This document shows, piece by piece, positions 36,627 through 48,364 of a stretch of 64,000 nucleotides of DNA. Location: assembly GCA_035772735.1 (NCBI GenBank), contig JASDFA010000010.1:154444501-154508500 (forward strand), given 5' to 3'. The position numbers and the translations under genes were made by a program. The notes below the pieces were generated by a model. The model saw nothing but the letters and a program-made list of their open reading frames with translations. It was not told the origin of the DNA and did not search any database. The DNA comes from Datura wrightii (lineage: Eukaryota > Streptophyta > Magnoliopsida > Solanales > Solanaceae). Within the stretch, counting starts at the first letter, position 1. The number at the start of each line of letters is the position of its first letter.

Positions 36627-37213
36627 CAGTTAAACCTCTCTATAGTGGCAACGTCTGTTTGAAATTTTTATGGCTGCTATAATGAGATGCTATAATATAT
36701 GTATACTGACATTTGACGTTTAAATCTCATTTAATTATTATAAACAAAAGTACGCAAATACCTAATTTAATGATTTTGTGTACCAAGAAGAAGGAATATA
36801 TTTGTTAATCATTTCAACCAGAAAAAATAGAAAGAGTATGAATGTAAAAAATCAAAGTCTTTCCTCATGAATTTACAACCATAACTGGTGGATACTATTT
36901 TAATATAATGTTTTCCTTCTAGATATTTATACTTGAAATTTACTATGTGCATGATATTAAAGATAATGATCATAAATATTTTGATATTTAGTTACACATA
37001 ATATATTTCTTATAGAATATTATTACACAATATTTGAGAATGACTGTTATAGAGAGGTAATTTTACAAAGAGTGTACTGCTATAATGAATTTCACTGCTG
37101 TTATAGGTAGAATGTTGTTACAGAGAAGTAAAATATAAGATGAAAAATTAATTCAGGAGAAAATTAGACCGTTACAGTGAAATGTTGTTGGCTGTTATAG
37201 AGAAGTTTGACTG
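36627..37213. mobile_element. TA-flanked MITE (CAGTYAAACYTCTCTATA termini)
   Basis: 587 bp. The left end is CAGTTAAACCTCTCTATAGT and the right end in reverse is CAGTCAAACTTCTCTATAAC, with TA on both sides (36625-36626, 37214-37215). TGCTATAA/TTATAG motifs recur inside in both orientations. It is non-coding and consistent with a Tc1/mariner-like MITE. Confidence 0.8.
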
Positions 37214-37215
37214 TA

Positions 37216-39413
37216 CAGAGTCGTGAATGAGTTGTGACACAAAACTACCTAAAAAATTTAAGAGGCAAACTATTCATAATACTTCCTCTATTCCATTTTA
37301 ATTGTTAGGATAAAATTTGCACACCCATTAAGAAAAATTAACAGGGATGGTAATTTAATTAATATAACCCTATCAACTTTTCGGAAACATACACCAATAA
37401 TTTTTTTCACATTTTAGAATGACTTTAAATATTAAGGATAGAATTGAAAAAAATATAATTAATTATCTATTAAGTTTTGAAATTAATAAATATTTTAAAA
37501 TAATTATTTTTAATATACGTAATAATTAAAATAGAAAAAAATAATACTAGTTCGGCAGATTTCTCACTGAAAATAGGTATGAACAGACAAGAAGTCGAAC
37601 CAAAATTTCGTAGGTTCAAATGGAATAGAAAGTTTTACTTCCACCAATAATTCCAAACATAATTTTTGGGACCCTGCATATATAGTATTATTAGTCTTTT
37701 ACAAGAAAAAAGGAAATTGAGTCTTTATGAAAATGAAATTTTAAGTGTGACGTTAGGTTAGTCCAAGTTCAAGATTTAGGGAAATGAAATCAATAATAGT
37801 AGTATCATTTATTTAGGGTCCTTTTATGTCCACATGACCAGTCAACAAATTTAAGTGTTAGACAGTTGACAATTATTATTGTTCTTTTATCGAAAACAAC
37901 GTTCAATTTAACGAGAAAATGTGATCTTTTTTTTTTTGTCTTTTTAATAATTTAGATAAAATAAAAAAATATTTTTAAATTTTTTATGTATAAAAATAAT
38001 AATTTAACGATCAGAATTGAAGCAAAATCCTCCAATCATAAGTAGATGCATGTATTTAGTCTATTGAAGAACTTTATTAGCTTCGAACCAAAAATTGTCT
38101 TTAATGATAAACTAAAATGAACATGTTTTATATATGTTTTTGGTCCATTAAAGTTTCAATTCATATCTTGTAATTTTTTTCCTTATTTTTTTCTTTTCCT
38201 ACTCTGATCTAATTAAAAAAAAAAATTAAAATAGACATAATATTGAATTTACCAAATTCTAATTTCTTTATTTGTTTTATAATGCTTTATTTAATTTTTA
38301 AATAAATTAATATAACTTTTTCTTCTTATTATTATAAGCATAATGTATGACATATTAAATCAAAAAAAATTATTAATTATATATTTTGACAAACTTACTT
38401 ATCAATTTGGGCTATATTAGTCTAAATCAACTAAATGTCTGTAAGAGCTGAATTTGCAAAATAAAATTGACTGAATTAATAAATGTGTGAGTTTTTAACT
38501 CATTAGAATTTGAATGAATTATTGAATCTGAATTTTTTAAAAATTGGTTTGATATCACAAAAGTTATTGAAAAAATGCATTCATGAATGTGATTTAGTGA
38601 TCAATATAGTAAATTTTAATTTTAATAAATATTTTATAAATTTAATAAATATATTTTAGAAAAAAAAGTTATTGGAAAGGAGAAAAGGTTGAAAAGAAAT
38701 TATGAAAAGGCAAATTCTAACTTGTTTTGGTTGGCCCTTAAGCCGCCAAAGAGCAATTGGGGTAACGTCCTTGTGTCATTGCCCCTAAAGGTCAATCATT
38801 GAATGTTCATTAATTTTGACCAATCTTATTCATGTGATGTTAGAAGAAATTTATGTAACGTTACATTTTTTTTTTTTTAAATTTAGCATCTGAAGTTCTG
38901 AACAGGTAAATAAAATATCTTTCTTTATATTTACTTATTTATTATATTAAAAATAAATAATTATTTTTACTTATTCAGTTTTAAATTTATCATTTAGTTT
39001 TTAATTTATTTTTATTATTAATTATAATTATCTCCTAATGTATTTTTTAAAATATTAAATTTAATATATTCAAAAGGTGATATAGTAAAACTGTCATTTT
39101 ATTTATTGTTTTTTAACGGATGTGTTAAGTCAATACACGATAAGTAAAGATGGATTGAGGGAGTAATTACATTAGATACTTTTAGTTTAAGTTTTTTTAA
39201 AAATTATTTGAACGTGGTTTTAATTTTGAGGTGTTCACTGCGTAGATAAATTAGCCACTTAAAATATAGCATCTTCTTTAGTTATATGCATTTGCTTTAA
39301 TTAATCATCGTACATCAAATATATTCAAATTGAGGTTTATATGTAATTCAAATGAGATACTTTCTCCGTCTCAATGTATATGATATATTTTGATTGGGCA
39401 CAGAATCTTTATA
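37216..39413. other. AT-rich intergenic DNA with MITE remnants
   Basis: A probable Stowaway-like remnant lies at about 37280-37550 (ACTTCCTCTATTCCATTTTA.. with an inverted counterpart AAAATAGAAAAAAATAATAC), another near 38925-39165. No host gene was found. Confidence 0.45.
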
Positions 39414-39745
39414 TCTATATATAATATAAATTAGGCATTAGAGCAATGATGTAACACTTCTTTTAGGACAAGGATCATATTTATCTTTTTTCTCATTTTT
39501 TTTGATAATTTCTCTTATATTTTTATTTACTTATTATTGTACAAAAATAAATATGTCAATTACTACTCCATTCATTCATTCTATTTTTTATTGCAAAAAA
39601 AAAATTAAATGTCTCAATATTTACTACTCCACTAATTCCTATTCTTTATGTAATATTTAAAAGCCTAAATATTTAATAATTCAACATTTCATTTCCTCCA
39701 TGAAAAATAAAAATATGTTAAAATGGAGTGTGTGTGTATAAAGAT
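39414..39745 (+). repeat. Helitron-like 5'-end repeat, copy C
   Basis: Starts TCTATATATAATATAAATTA and continues GGCATTAGAGCAATGATGTA. It then follows the same text as 62341-62600 and 63481-63780 (..TATCTTTTTTCTCATTTTTT.., ..TTTACTTATTATT.., ..GTGTGTGTGT..). A TC start after an A/T boundary fits a Helitron 5' end. No matching 3' end was located nearby. Confidence 0.6.
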
Positions 39746-40534
39746 AGTCAAAATAAGAGTGATGTGACACGTCTTTTTGACCCAATTTTTTTTAGCCTTC
39801 TTCTAATTATATAATGACATGAGATATCCTAATATTTGCAGAATTTTTTTTAAAAAAATTTATTCACAAGGAGTAACTGATCATAATTCAAATATCTTTA
39901 ATTTATACTCTTAATAATATTCATAACTTTCAAACTTTTCATATTTATAACCCCAAACTTTAATTTGTAAGTTTGTGATACCTTATGACAAGTTTTATTT
40001 CATGAAGACTCACATTGAAGGTTATCATTTCTCTTACTTTAACTTGTGAATGAACTAACATGTAACATTAAAAGAGTATATGAAGGCAAGAAATATTTTT
40101 GTTTTCAAGTCTTTCTTTTTTATGAACTTGATTGCGCTTTCTTAATTTTCGCATACTTTCTTTAGTTGTGTATTATCATCCTCCAAGCAAATATGATCAA
40201 GAAAATCTTCAAGACCATCAATACAAAGATAATTTTGATAGTAGTGATATTTTAAAAAGAAAATTACAGAAATGACTAGATTTAGGACGAAAATAGGTTG
40301 AAGTAGCAACATTTCATTATTTACATAAAATGACAATATTTTATGTGTAATGTGTTGTATTTCTATTATGTAAAACGCGTTAAATATACATATAAAGATG
40401 TAGTTAGTTGAGTGATTTTAAGGATTGTGTTTCTTTTAAATTGTCAGTTACCATTATTCACGCCATTAATTATAATTAATATATTCCATAATTGTTAGGA
40501 CTCTAAAAATAGATGGAATTCAAATTTTAGATTA
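39746..40534. other. AT-rich intergenic DNA
   Basis: No gene or complete transposon is recognised between the Helitron-like repeat and the truncated end of the gypsy element. Confidence 0.45.
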
Positions 40535-40549
40535 CCACTTACAAGACAT

Positions 40550-41734
40550 CAAGTAAGGGCAAATTGATGTGAAGTTCTTTGAAAATATCAAAGAACTTTT
40601 TGAATCATTCTTCCTCCTTGCTCTTCTTGAGCCTTTGTGGGAATGGTGGTGGTAGTCTCTGTGTTGGCTGCAATGATGATTATGCATTGTGTTTTGTAGC
40701 CCTCTAATCATCTTCTCTTCCGGCTGCCGGACCCTGTCTGATTAGCTCTGGCTACACCTCATTTTTGTTTTCTTTCGGTGGTGCATTAACCAATTGCTTG
40801 CCACTACTAGCATTGATGACATTGACCTGTTGGGGGTTTGTATCTGTATCACTGGGTAACCCTTCCTGAGGTCTGGTATGCTGAGCAGCTGCTAATTGAC
40901 TCATCTGCTTCTCTAGATTTCTGGTGGCCATCTGCTGATTTTTCAAATCTGAAGCCATCCTTGCCTGATTCTCTGCCAGTTGGGTTTGAGTAGCTATAAT
41001 TTTCTGCAATATCTCCTCAATGTTGTTGCTGCTTGACTGGCTGTTATTCTATCTGTTTTGCTGCTGATACTGCTGCTGCTGAGGCTGCTAGTAGCTCTGA
41101 CTCTGATTGCCACCCTAAGAAAAATTCTGCCAATTTTAATTGTAGGTGTTCCCATAAGTTTGATTGTTTCTATGAACATCTCCTACAAAGTTGACTGATT
41201 CAGGATTGGCCCACAATAGTCTGCATTGTGCCCATTATTACCACAAATTTCACACCAGTTAGGAGCTTGCTGAATTGCATTCACCTGTCCATGTGGCTGG
41301 TTCATACTCAGTTTGCTGAACTGAGTCATAATCTGATACTGCAATGACGCTAGCTGGGCTGCCAAGGCATTGATACTGTCCACCTCTATCAGCTCTGTTG
41401 CTCTCTTTCCTGCCCCTCTTGATGATTCACGGTGCCACTCTGGGTTTCCTTGAGCAATTCTGTTTAAGAGAGTGTACAACTCATCATATGTATTCTCCAA
41501 TGCTTGCCCACTCGATGCAGAGTCTAAAAAGATCTTCATATGGGGGTCTAGACTCTCTATAAAGGTGTGTGCTAACACCTCATTGGACTGCTGGTGATGG
41601 GGGCAGTATCTTAGTAATGACTTGAACTTCTCCCAAGCCAAATATAAGTTCTCCTCCGGCTGCTGCTTGAAACTTAATATTTCACTGAGGAACTTCCTTG
41701 CTAGGTCGTCCCAAGAAGTAATGGAGTTTGGTGG
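40550..41734 (-). pseudogene. Gypsy gag, C-terminal part (retrotransposon gag and zinc knuckle)
   Basis: Minus strand. It continues PNSITSWDDLARKFLSEILS then KFKSLLRYCPHH..EVLAHTFIESL, the conserved retrotransposon gag domain, followed by the zinc knuckle CEICGNNGHNADYC (C-X2-C-X4-H-X4-C) near 41220-41265. A Gln/Asn-rich stretch with several frame changes follows, then a coiled-coil-like segment rich in Gln/Leu (about 41009-40850). Frameshifts and stops show that it is not functional. Confidence 0.85.
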
Positions 41735-42526
41735 CTCAGTGTTACGACCCGAGTTCACACCCTGGTTGTAATACGGGACAAGAAACCCCAAGAGGCACCA
41801 AGTAAACCATGGCGTTATCATAGCGTACACTTAACATGAGAAACGACTGACAACATGAATAAGCGGAAGCAATAACAAGAATCTAATATGAACTATAAAG
41901 ACAATTTAATAACATTTAAATACAATGTTGAATCTGTCTAGATAAGTCTGAAAGCCTTCTACTAAACTAATGAGTTGTTAGGACAAGCCCACAGCTAACT
42001 CCTAAAGTCTGTAAACTGAAAACATAAGAAAATATGAACATAATCACGTCCTCGGAGGATGAGGACTCACCAATAGCTGCTGAATAGGGATGAAGCGTAT
42101 CTAACCGCGAGACCGAGTCTGGAAATTTGAATCTATATCATGAAACGATATAGCACAAAAGGCGTGCGGTCAGTACTTGGAATGTACTGAGCATGAAGGA
42201 TAACATAAACAATTAAATAAACAAATATACGATAAGGATTTAACTAAATACATTAATATAGCTGCTTCAACATGTTATTACACATACTCTATGATTCACA
42301 TATACAGATATATACATGGAACTTCTCTTTGAATCTCATTATATAACATCTTAGAACTCATGCATAAGGGTCAGGTTCTTAACATTTAATAAGGGCCAAA
42401 TCTGAAGTTAGTATCACATATTGTACTAAGTCATTACTGGTAACTAAGACTGATTATCATCTTGTTAAGCCGTTATAAACTGAAAGCTGGGTCATGCAAA
42501 ACTGAGTTACACTGATATCATCATTA

Positions 42527-42770
42527 AGGGAATCTCTCTCTACTATGGAGGATCCCGACTTGCTAGGGAGTTTCTCTCTACTACGGAGGATCCCAACTGA
42601 TGTTAGGGAGTCTTTATCTACTATTGAAGATCCCGATTGATGCTAGGGAGTCACTCTCTACTATTGAGGATCCCAATTGATGCTAGGGAGTCACTCTCTA
42701 CTATTGAGGATCCCGACTGATGCTAGGGAGTCACTCTCTACTATTGAGGATCACGACCGACTAGAATCTG
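42527..42770 (+). repeat. Minisatellite, about 44-bp unit, six copies
   Basis: Repeats of GGGAGTCACTCTCTACTATT followed by GAGGATCCCGACTGATGCTA with small changes. The three right-hand copies are nearly identical. It lies inside the solo LTR. Confidence 0.9.
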
Positions 42771-44017
42771 AGAGGTACTGGTCTGACGTTATATATATCT
42801 GGTCTATACTACTGCAGCTAGTCAGAAACATGAACAAACTCTCCTTTCTTCATACATCATTCATTTCGAAAGGACTGGGGGCTACTTCCTACTAATAACA
42901 AGCCCAACATTCGAAAATTTATCATTCTTATGCTTTATCATCATAACTCATATCATCATGTAGTCATACTAGTATTTCTTCATAGGTATAATATTAATGA
43001 ATATCTTTAGTTTCACATCATGCATTCTACTTTCTCAACATTAAATTTTAGCTTCATATTAATCGGCATGTATCATAGAGACATTCACGACCCATAGATT
43101 CAATTCGTACCTTAACATACATGCATTGATTCATCTAGTCTAGATTTACAGGAAGCTATGTGCTTACTCATATCTCAAACATATACAACGGAATCATGTG
43201 AGAAGTGTACATCTTTATTTCATAAGACCTATTTCAAGATTTATTCCAATTCATGAGAAGATTGCACTAGTTAGACCATTATCATAGATTTACTTCTTAC
43301 CCAATTAATTCCATCACGACATAAGGACACACATACTTTACTCTCAATTATTCAAGTCCATAAACTCTATTTTAATCTCATCGCATCTATCTTTGACATA
43401 TTTAAATTCTCAGGGGTGATTATACAAATTTCACATATTAAACATGGATGCAAGGGATTTGTGATAATTGAATGAGAAATGACAAAGTCGTATTTAAATC
43501 TCAAACCATTCATGAAGAATATTTCATAACTCCACACTTTTCATCACCCAACACATAGTTCAAGGCAACCCAATCATTTTACGTCTTACTTGTCTTACAA
43601 TCACAATAGATCTTAAAATTTTAAAGAGTTGTAGGAAGATTCACCATCAATTTAAAATCCTAGGTCATGTATTTTCTAGAATAATAGAAATTGGGCATCT
43701 TAAATAAAATATTTTGGGGCACAAGGATAGAAGAGTATCCTTGTTGAAATACCTGCATACCTGGTAGAAGAACCCTGCTCGAAAATTTTCTTGAAGCTTG
43801 ATGAACACCTTGGTGAAGTTCTTGAATCTTGAGAGGAGAGGAAGAAAAAGAGCTTGAGAGATATCTTGAGAGAATGAGGGTTTGGACTTGTAGAAAACCC
43901 TTAAAACGTCCCAAACAATATACAAAACGATGTAGTTTAAATGTTAAAAGCATAAGAGTTTACAAGAATGCCCCTGAAAAAATTAGAAATTTTCCCCGAA
44001 TCTGGAGTCACAACTCA

Positions 44018-44425
44018 CGTAACGAGTCGTCGTCCCATCAAATGACTCGTCATCTCGCCCGTCAAGCACACTGAAAAATTCACACAGTTTTATCATTCTT
44101 CAGGCCACGACCAACATAACGAGTCGTCACCAGCTCCAACGACTCGTTGAATGCACTCGTCAAGTTCACTAGGAGATTACTTCAGAAATTCAGATTCCTT
44201 AACTCACGATCAACATGACGAGTCGTTGCTTCCTCTAACGACTCATCAAGTACACTGTATATTACTTCACGACTTCAACCCTTCACTATCCAACGACCAA
44301 CCTAATGAGTCGTTGCCGGGCAAAACGACTCGTCAGGTCATCCATGGCCACTGGACTTGCCACCCCCTCCTTACAATTTCTCACGGGTCAAACCATGACC
44401 CATTAGGTCTCTTAACGAGTCGTTA
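44018..44425. repeat. Array of five ACGAGTCGT/ACGACTCGT hairpin units
   Basis: Five units spaced about 90-110 bp. Each has ACGAGTCGT followed within 10-20 nt by its reverse complement ACGACTCGT (for example 44118-44127 and 44139-44148, a perfect 10-bp stem). Flanking words such as GACCAAC and TCAAG recur. Lies in the presumed U3 region. Confidence 0.85.
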
Positions 44426-44522
44426 CCTGACTCGTTCTGAGGCAAATTTCTGTTAACTTTTCTACTGAGCTTCATCTAACTACGGGGCCTGATCTCTAGG
44501 ACTTTCGGGGTGTTTCACTCAG

Positions 44523-44700
44523 CCTTCAACCACCTTTTTGCCTCTCGCAACAATGAAAATGGGAAGAGGGTGGGTCAGACATAATCTGTTGACACTCTGG
44601 TGGGGACAAAAGTGTCACTGATCTCCAAAAAATTCTGTAAGTGTTGCTGTGGGTCCTTATGTGTCATTCTAGTAATTGGACACTAGAATGTAACAACTAC
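44523..44700 (-). pseudogene. Gypsy gag fragment, N-terminal side of the split
   Basis: The minus strand reads LREAKRWLKAE immediately before the insertion, which is the gag motif that precedes PNSITSWDDL on the far side. This shows that gag was continuous before the solo LTR inserted. Confidence 0.75.
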
Positions 44701-45059
44701 ACCATATTCTGCTTAAGCTCAAAGTTTTCTCCTGGCTCCGATTTGCGATAATGGAGGTAAGATTTGTCGCTAGTGGGATTGCCACTTCGCGAACTGGTCG
44801 GGCTTCTATTGGTTCAGGCAATAACTCTTCTTGCTCTGTTGGTGGATGATATTGTAACTGCTCCTATAACCTCTTTAGCTTCCAGCTCCAATAAAGGATC
44901 CACCAACTCCCTATTCCTTCCCAGTTCTGTAAGGACAACCTGTTATCTGTAATAGAACAGACTAAGACCAAGTTTTTCAACACTTAAGAAAAATAAAAAT
45001 CACACAAAAACTAAAATTTTACTAAACACTGTCAATCCCAAATAATGGTGCCAAAAACT

Positions 45060-46615
45060 TGTTGCGCCCCAGCGCACGCGCAAGCTTACTCAGTCGTACA
45101 AGCAATACAGTGGCCCTTTTAAGAGCTAGATGTCGAACCCACAGGGATTGGACTAATTCAACGAATATTCAAGTTCAAGTGTTAAGTTAAATTTCACAAG
45201 TTTTGATTTAAGAGATTTTGGATAATTGTTATTAAATCTAGGGGTGATCACAAAATAATCAGGAAACAATACAAGAAGCAACTAGAGTTAAGGTCTGACA
45301 ATCATGGAATGCTACAATTCACAATGGTTTGAGTATTTAAACTTCATTTGTTGTCTCACAAAGTTAAAGTGCAGTGTTCATGGTCTTTTGAGCCTCTAAA
45401 CACAACAAACTAGTTCACACCTACATCGTTGAGCAGGAATATGACGTCCTAATTCGTGAGCACTTTAACACTATGAATGTGGTTTACGGGGTTTACGCCC
45501 TTGATTATGGACTTTCGTACCTCTAATCATTTAACCTGAATTAGCTTCACAACTACTTCTACGAGCAGCGATGTGACAATTCTAAGTCGGTGTCTAGCTA
45601 TCATCTCGTTTTGTTAACCAAGCAAGGCAAATTTGGTATAATTTATATCCTAACCGCGAATCTTATCGTGAAGACAAGAACTTTCTCCCTACATTCTTCC
45701 GTTCTAACCTAGGGTTACTCTTTCGAGCTTTTACATAAGCTTAACGAGTAGTTTCATGGTGATCAAGCATAAAAATAACGGTAATTAAGAATGCAAGACA
45801 AAACAACAACCACAACTCAAACCAAATTTGAAAATCAAACATTTACATTCATATCATGTGGCCTCAACCCTAGAGGAAGAATTTTAGCCACTCATGTTCA
45901 TACAATTACTGAAAAACATAATTAAAGTAATGTACTTACAAGAATGACTAAAAGAGAATGATAAATTTTGAACCCTAAGTGAAGTTCTTTGCTTCTCCCT
46001 TCACTCCTCTCTGCTTTTCCAAAATTTTTTTTGTGATAAATGATTTTTAGAGCTAAGTGTTTAATTTATACTCAGTGAGAATTTACAAAAATTGGCCGAG
46101 AATGGGACAGCTCCGTGCCACGCTGCCCATCGCGCAACAACAGCTCCGTGGCACTAGAAAGTAGGCTTCTCGGCAGGTCTTGCGCTACACTGGTGCGCGT
46201 CACCCGGTGTGGGACTCTTCCTATCACGCGCAGCACATGACGTGACACGACCTGTAGCGCGCATCATGGCCTGGCGTGGCATGGCTCCAACGCGCAGGCG
46301 CACTGTTGACCTCCTCATGCGCGCACACGCACGATGTGGCACGACACTGGGCGCGCCAGTGGCCTAGGCAGCACGTCTCCTTTGCAACTTCATGCCATCT
46401 TCCTTGCACTTCTTTTCCAACTTCCTTCTTGTGCATTAACCATCATATTAAGCCCTCCTAAGCATTTTTCACCTACAAAACAATAGCTAATCATATTGGT
46501 TAGTATATGCACTTGATTATTCAAAATCACATGAGAATGTAATTAATTAAATTGACAAACATGACTAAACTAAGTTATAAAATAGCATTTGGGCACATAA
46601 TTATGCCCAAGATCA
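45060..46615 (-). repeat. Probable 5' LTR of the gypsy element
   Basis: The left end is TGTTGCGCCCCAGCGC, abutting the primer-site-like junction. The right end is tentatively ..CCCAAGATCA, beside the palindrome GGGCACATAATTATGCCC (46591-46608). It contains ATGTCGAACCCACAGGGA (near 45130), a text typical of plant gypsy LTRs, and a locally GC-rich stretch (46080-46400). Only the left boundary is well supported. Confidence 0.55.
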
Positions 46616-47076
46616 ATATGACGAAGAGTTTTGACATGTCTTTAGGGAGCACAACATGATGGTGGATCTACATAAAGGAAGACATTAGAAGAAATTTTTT
46701 TGAAGCATTATAAGGAATTACTTTTGCTAGAGATTTTTTTTTACTTTGGCTAATTGTAATAGTAACTTAGCTAGACACAGTGACAACACTACTTATTTGA
46801 TCCTCTACGATCCTACTTTTTGTTATGAAGCATACTTTATATAATTATCTTATTTTAATTCAAAAAATTATGATTTGGAGTTTCATTTTTATTATTCTTG
46901 CAGAAAAAATTAAAAGGTGAAATAATATATTCTATAGTGTCATTGTTTATCTTTTTGTGTATGTAATAATTTATTTTTGTCGCTATTTTTTCTTGGTTGA
47001 AGTGTATTTATAAAATTTTTTTAATCACTTTATATGTAATAGTTTTGTATATGCCTTAACAACAACATAATTAAGA

Positions 47077-47107
<31 letters not shown>

Positions 47108-48129
47108 TTACGGTTTTTGAAATAGTAAAATAGCACATCTCTTTTGAAGTCAATCATTTATGTTGTTCTTTCTTTTTTGACTTTCCCATTATTTTCGTTA
47201 TTGATTTATTTATTTTTATAAATGAAATCAATGCATAATGATTAATGTATTTAATATCTAATAAAATTATACATTCAAATCAATTATAACTCATATCTCT
47301 TCATCTTCCTTATAAATTCTACTCTTAAATATTATTCATAACTCTTATGTGTTTCATTTTCATAATTCTTAAAAATATTATTAAATATGCAAAAGATTAT
47401 ACTCCCTCCGTTTCAAAATAAGTGGTGTTTTATTTTATTGATTTTGTTTCAAAATAAGTGGTGTTTTATATAATCAAGAAGACATTAATGATGTTCTTCC
47501 AATTTTACCCTTATTTAAATTAGAGAGTTTTATAAACTACTAAAAAACAACATCTTTTTCAAGGTATTTATTAAGGGCAGGTTAGTAAAAGTGCATTTTA
47601 CTTTCTAGAAGTGAGTAGTTTCTTAAGGGGTGTGTCCAATCTAAAAACACTACTTATGTAAATATAATAATAAAGAGCTAATATAGAACTTCAAATTTTT
47701 TTTTTAAAGAAATTTAGACCGATGTTTCAAAATATGATCCCATATTCGATTTACTTCGCCATCTGTACACTCTAAAAAAATTTATTCTACTATGTACATA
47801 TGAATGAATTTGTCTTAAAAAGAAGCGAATAAAATCTATTTTGCATAATGAAAAAGATGAAAGAATATACCATGTTTCGAATGAAGACAAAAATCTACAC
47901 TGTCTTCTCTCCACTGACCTGAATATAAATGTTATATATCATTTGATTAAAATAAAAAACTATCAATTTATGAAGTTATAATATATAAATTTATTAACAT
48001 TTTTATAGCTGCGCAAGGCGCATACAATTTCACAAGCTTAAGAAATATGAGAAAGACTTTTGAAACTTATAGTCTAAAATAAATTATAGATGTCTGTGTG
48101 GTTATAAATTATTTCAATAAAGTTAAAAT
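46616..48129. other. Intergenic DNA with a Stowaway-like MITE
   Basis: An (AT)n run lies at about 47079-47102. At 47401-47660 there is a Stowaway-like sequence (CTCCCTCCGTTTCAAAATAA) whose first 40 bp (TTTCAAAATAAGTGGTGTTT) is duplicated in tandem. No gene is supported. Confidence 0.55.
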
Positions 48130-48250
48130 TGTTATACCCCGTAGGATTTCCGGCACCTAGATGACCTATTCGCACATTGGTTAAGCATATTTGAAGGCCA
48201 TACGTGCTAGAGAAAGGCCCGGGAAAAGATCGGACGAGAAACCTGTCGAA

Positions 48251-48333
48251 CCATCGCGGAAGGAGCCGAGGCAGAGCCCCTCCGCGATGGCAGCGTGTCA
48301 CGGAGGTGAGGCCTCTGCGTTGGCTCCGTGACA
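48251..48333 (+). promoter_or_regulatory. Twin hairpins upstream of the LTR TATA box
   Basis: Two consecutive perfect 10-bp inverted repeats: CCATCGCGGA/TCCGCGATGG (48251-48260, 48281-48290) and TGTCACGGAG/CTCCGTGACA (48296-48305, 48324-48333). The loops are 20 and 18 nt. They lie directly upstream of the TATA box. Confidence 0.8.
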
Positions 48334-48356
48334 TGTTGGCCTTGTCCAGGCCCAAG

Positions 48357-48364
48357 TATATAAA
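48357..48364 (+). promoter_or_regulatory. TATA box of the solo LTR
   Basis: TATATAAA at the expected position between U3 and a purine-rich leader (AAAACAGAGAGCAAACG). Confidence 0.6.

Larger units (their letters stand above)
41740..44517 (-). mobile_element. Solo LTR, 2778 bp, inserted in gypsy gag; 5-bp duplication CTCAG
   Basis: Begins TGTTACGACCCG and ends GGGGTGTTTCA on the plus strand. It is flanked by CTCAG at 41735-41739 and 44518-44522. No gag/pol domain lies inside. The minus orientation is favoured: in that direction a hairpin array (44420-44018) is followed by a TATA-like GTATATTG (near 43918) and a CT-rich leader (AAACCCTCATTCTCTC). It contains a minisatellite (about 42527-42770). 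The size and CCCC-rich ends resemble chromovirus (Tekay/Del-like) LTRs, an inference. Confidence 0.85.
40535..46615 (-). mobile_element. Truncated Ty3/gypsy (Athila-type) retrotransposon: 5' LTR and gag only
   Basis: Minus-strand element. From right to left: a probable LTR (about 46615-45060), the junction TTTTTGGCACCATTATTTGG typical of the Athila/Tat primer-binding region (about 45055), gag N-terminus (about 44700-44523), a solo-LTR insertion (44517-41740), gag remainder (41734-40750), and a further stretch matching the Athila region PFPQRLKK..FKELHINLP (about 40650-40550). Then the element stops. Protease, RT, RNase H, integrase and the 3' LTR are absent. LTR borders are approximate. Confidence 0.8.

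Noticed and set aside
40142..40336. 64-codon minus-strand ORF
   Set aside because: No recognisable domain, and AT-rich surroundings.
46080..46460. GC-rich ORFs in both strands
   Set aside because: Overlapping open frames on both strands in an LTR. GC-rich composition removes stops by chance, and no domain is visible.
48003..48025. Candidate Helitron 3' hairpin TGCGC-AAG-GCGCA
   Set aside because: No CTRR terminus follows at the required distance.
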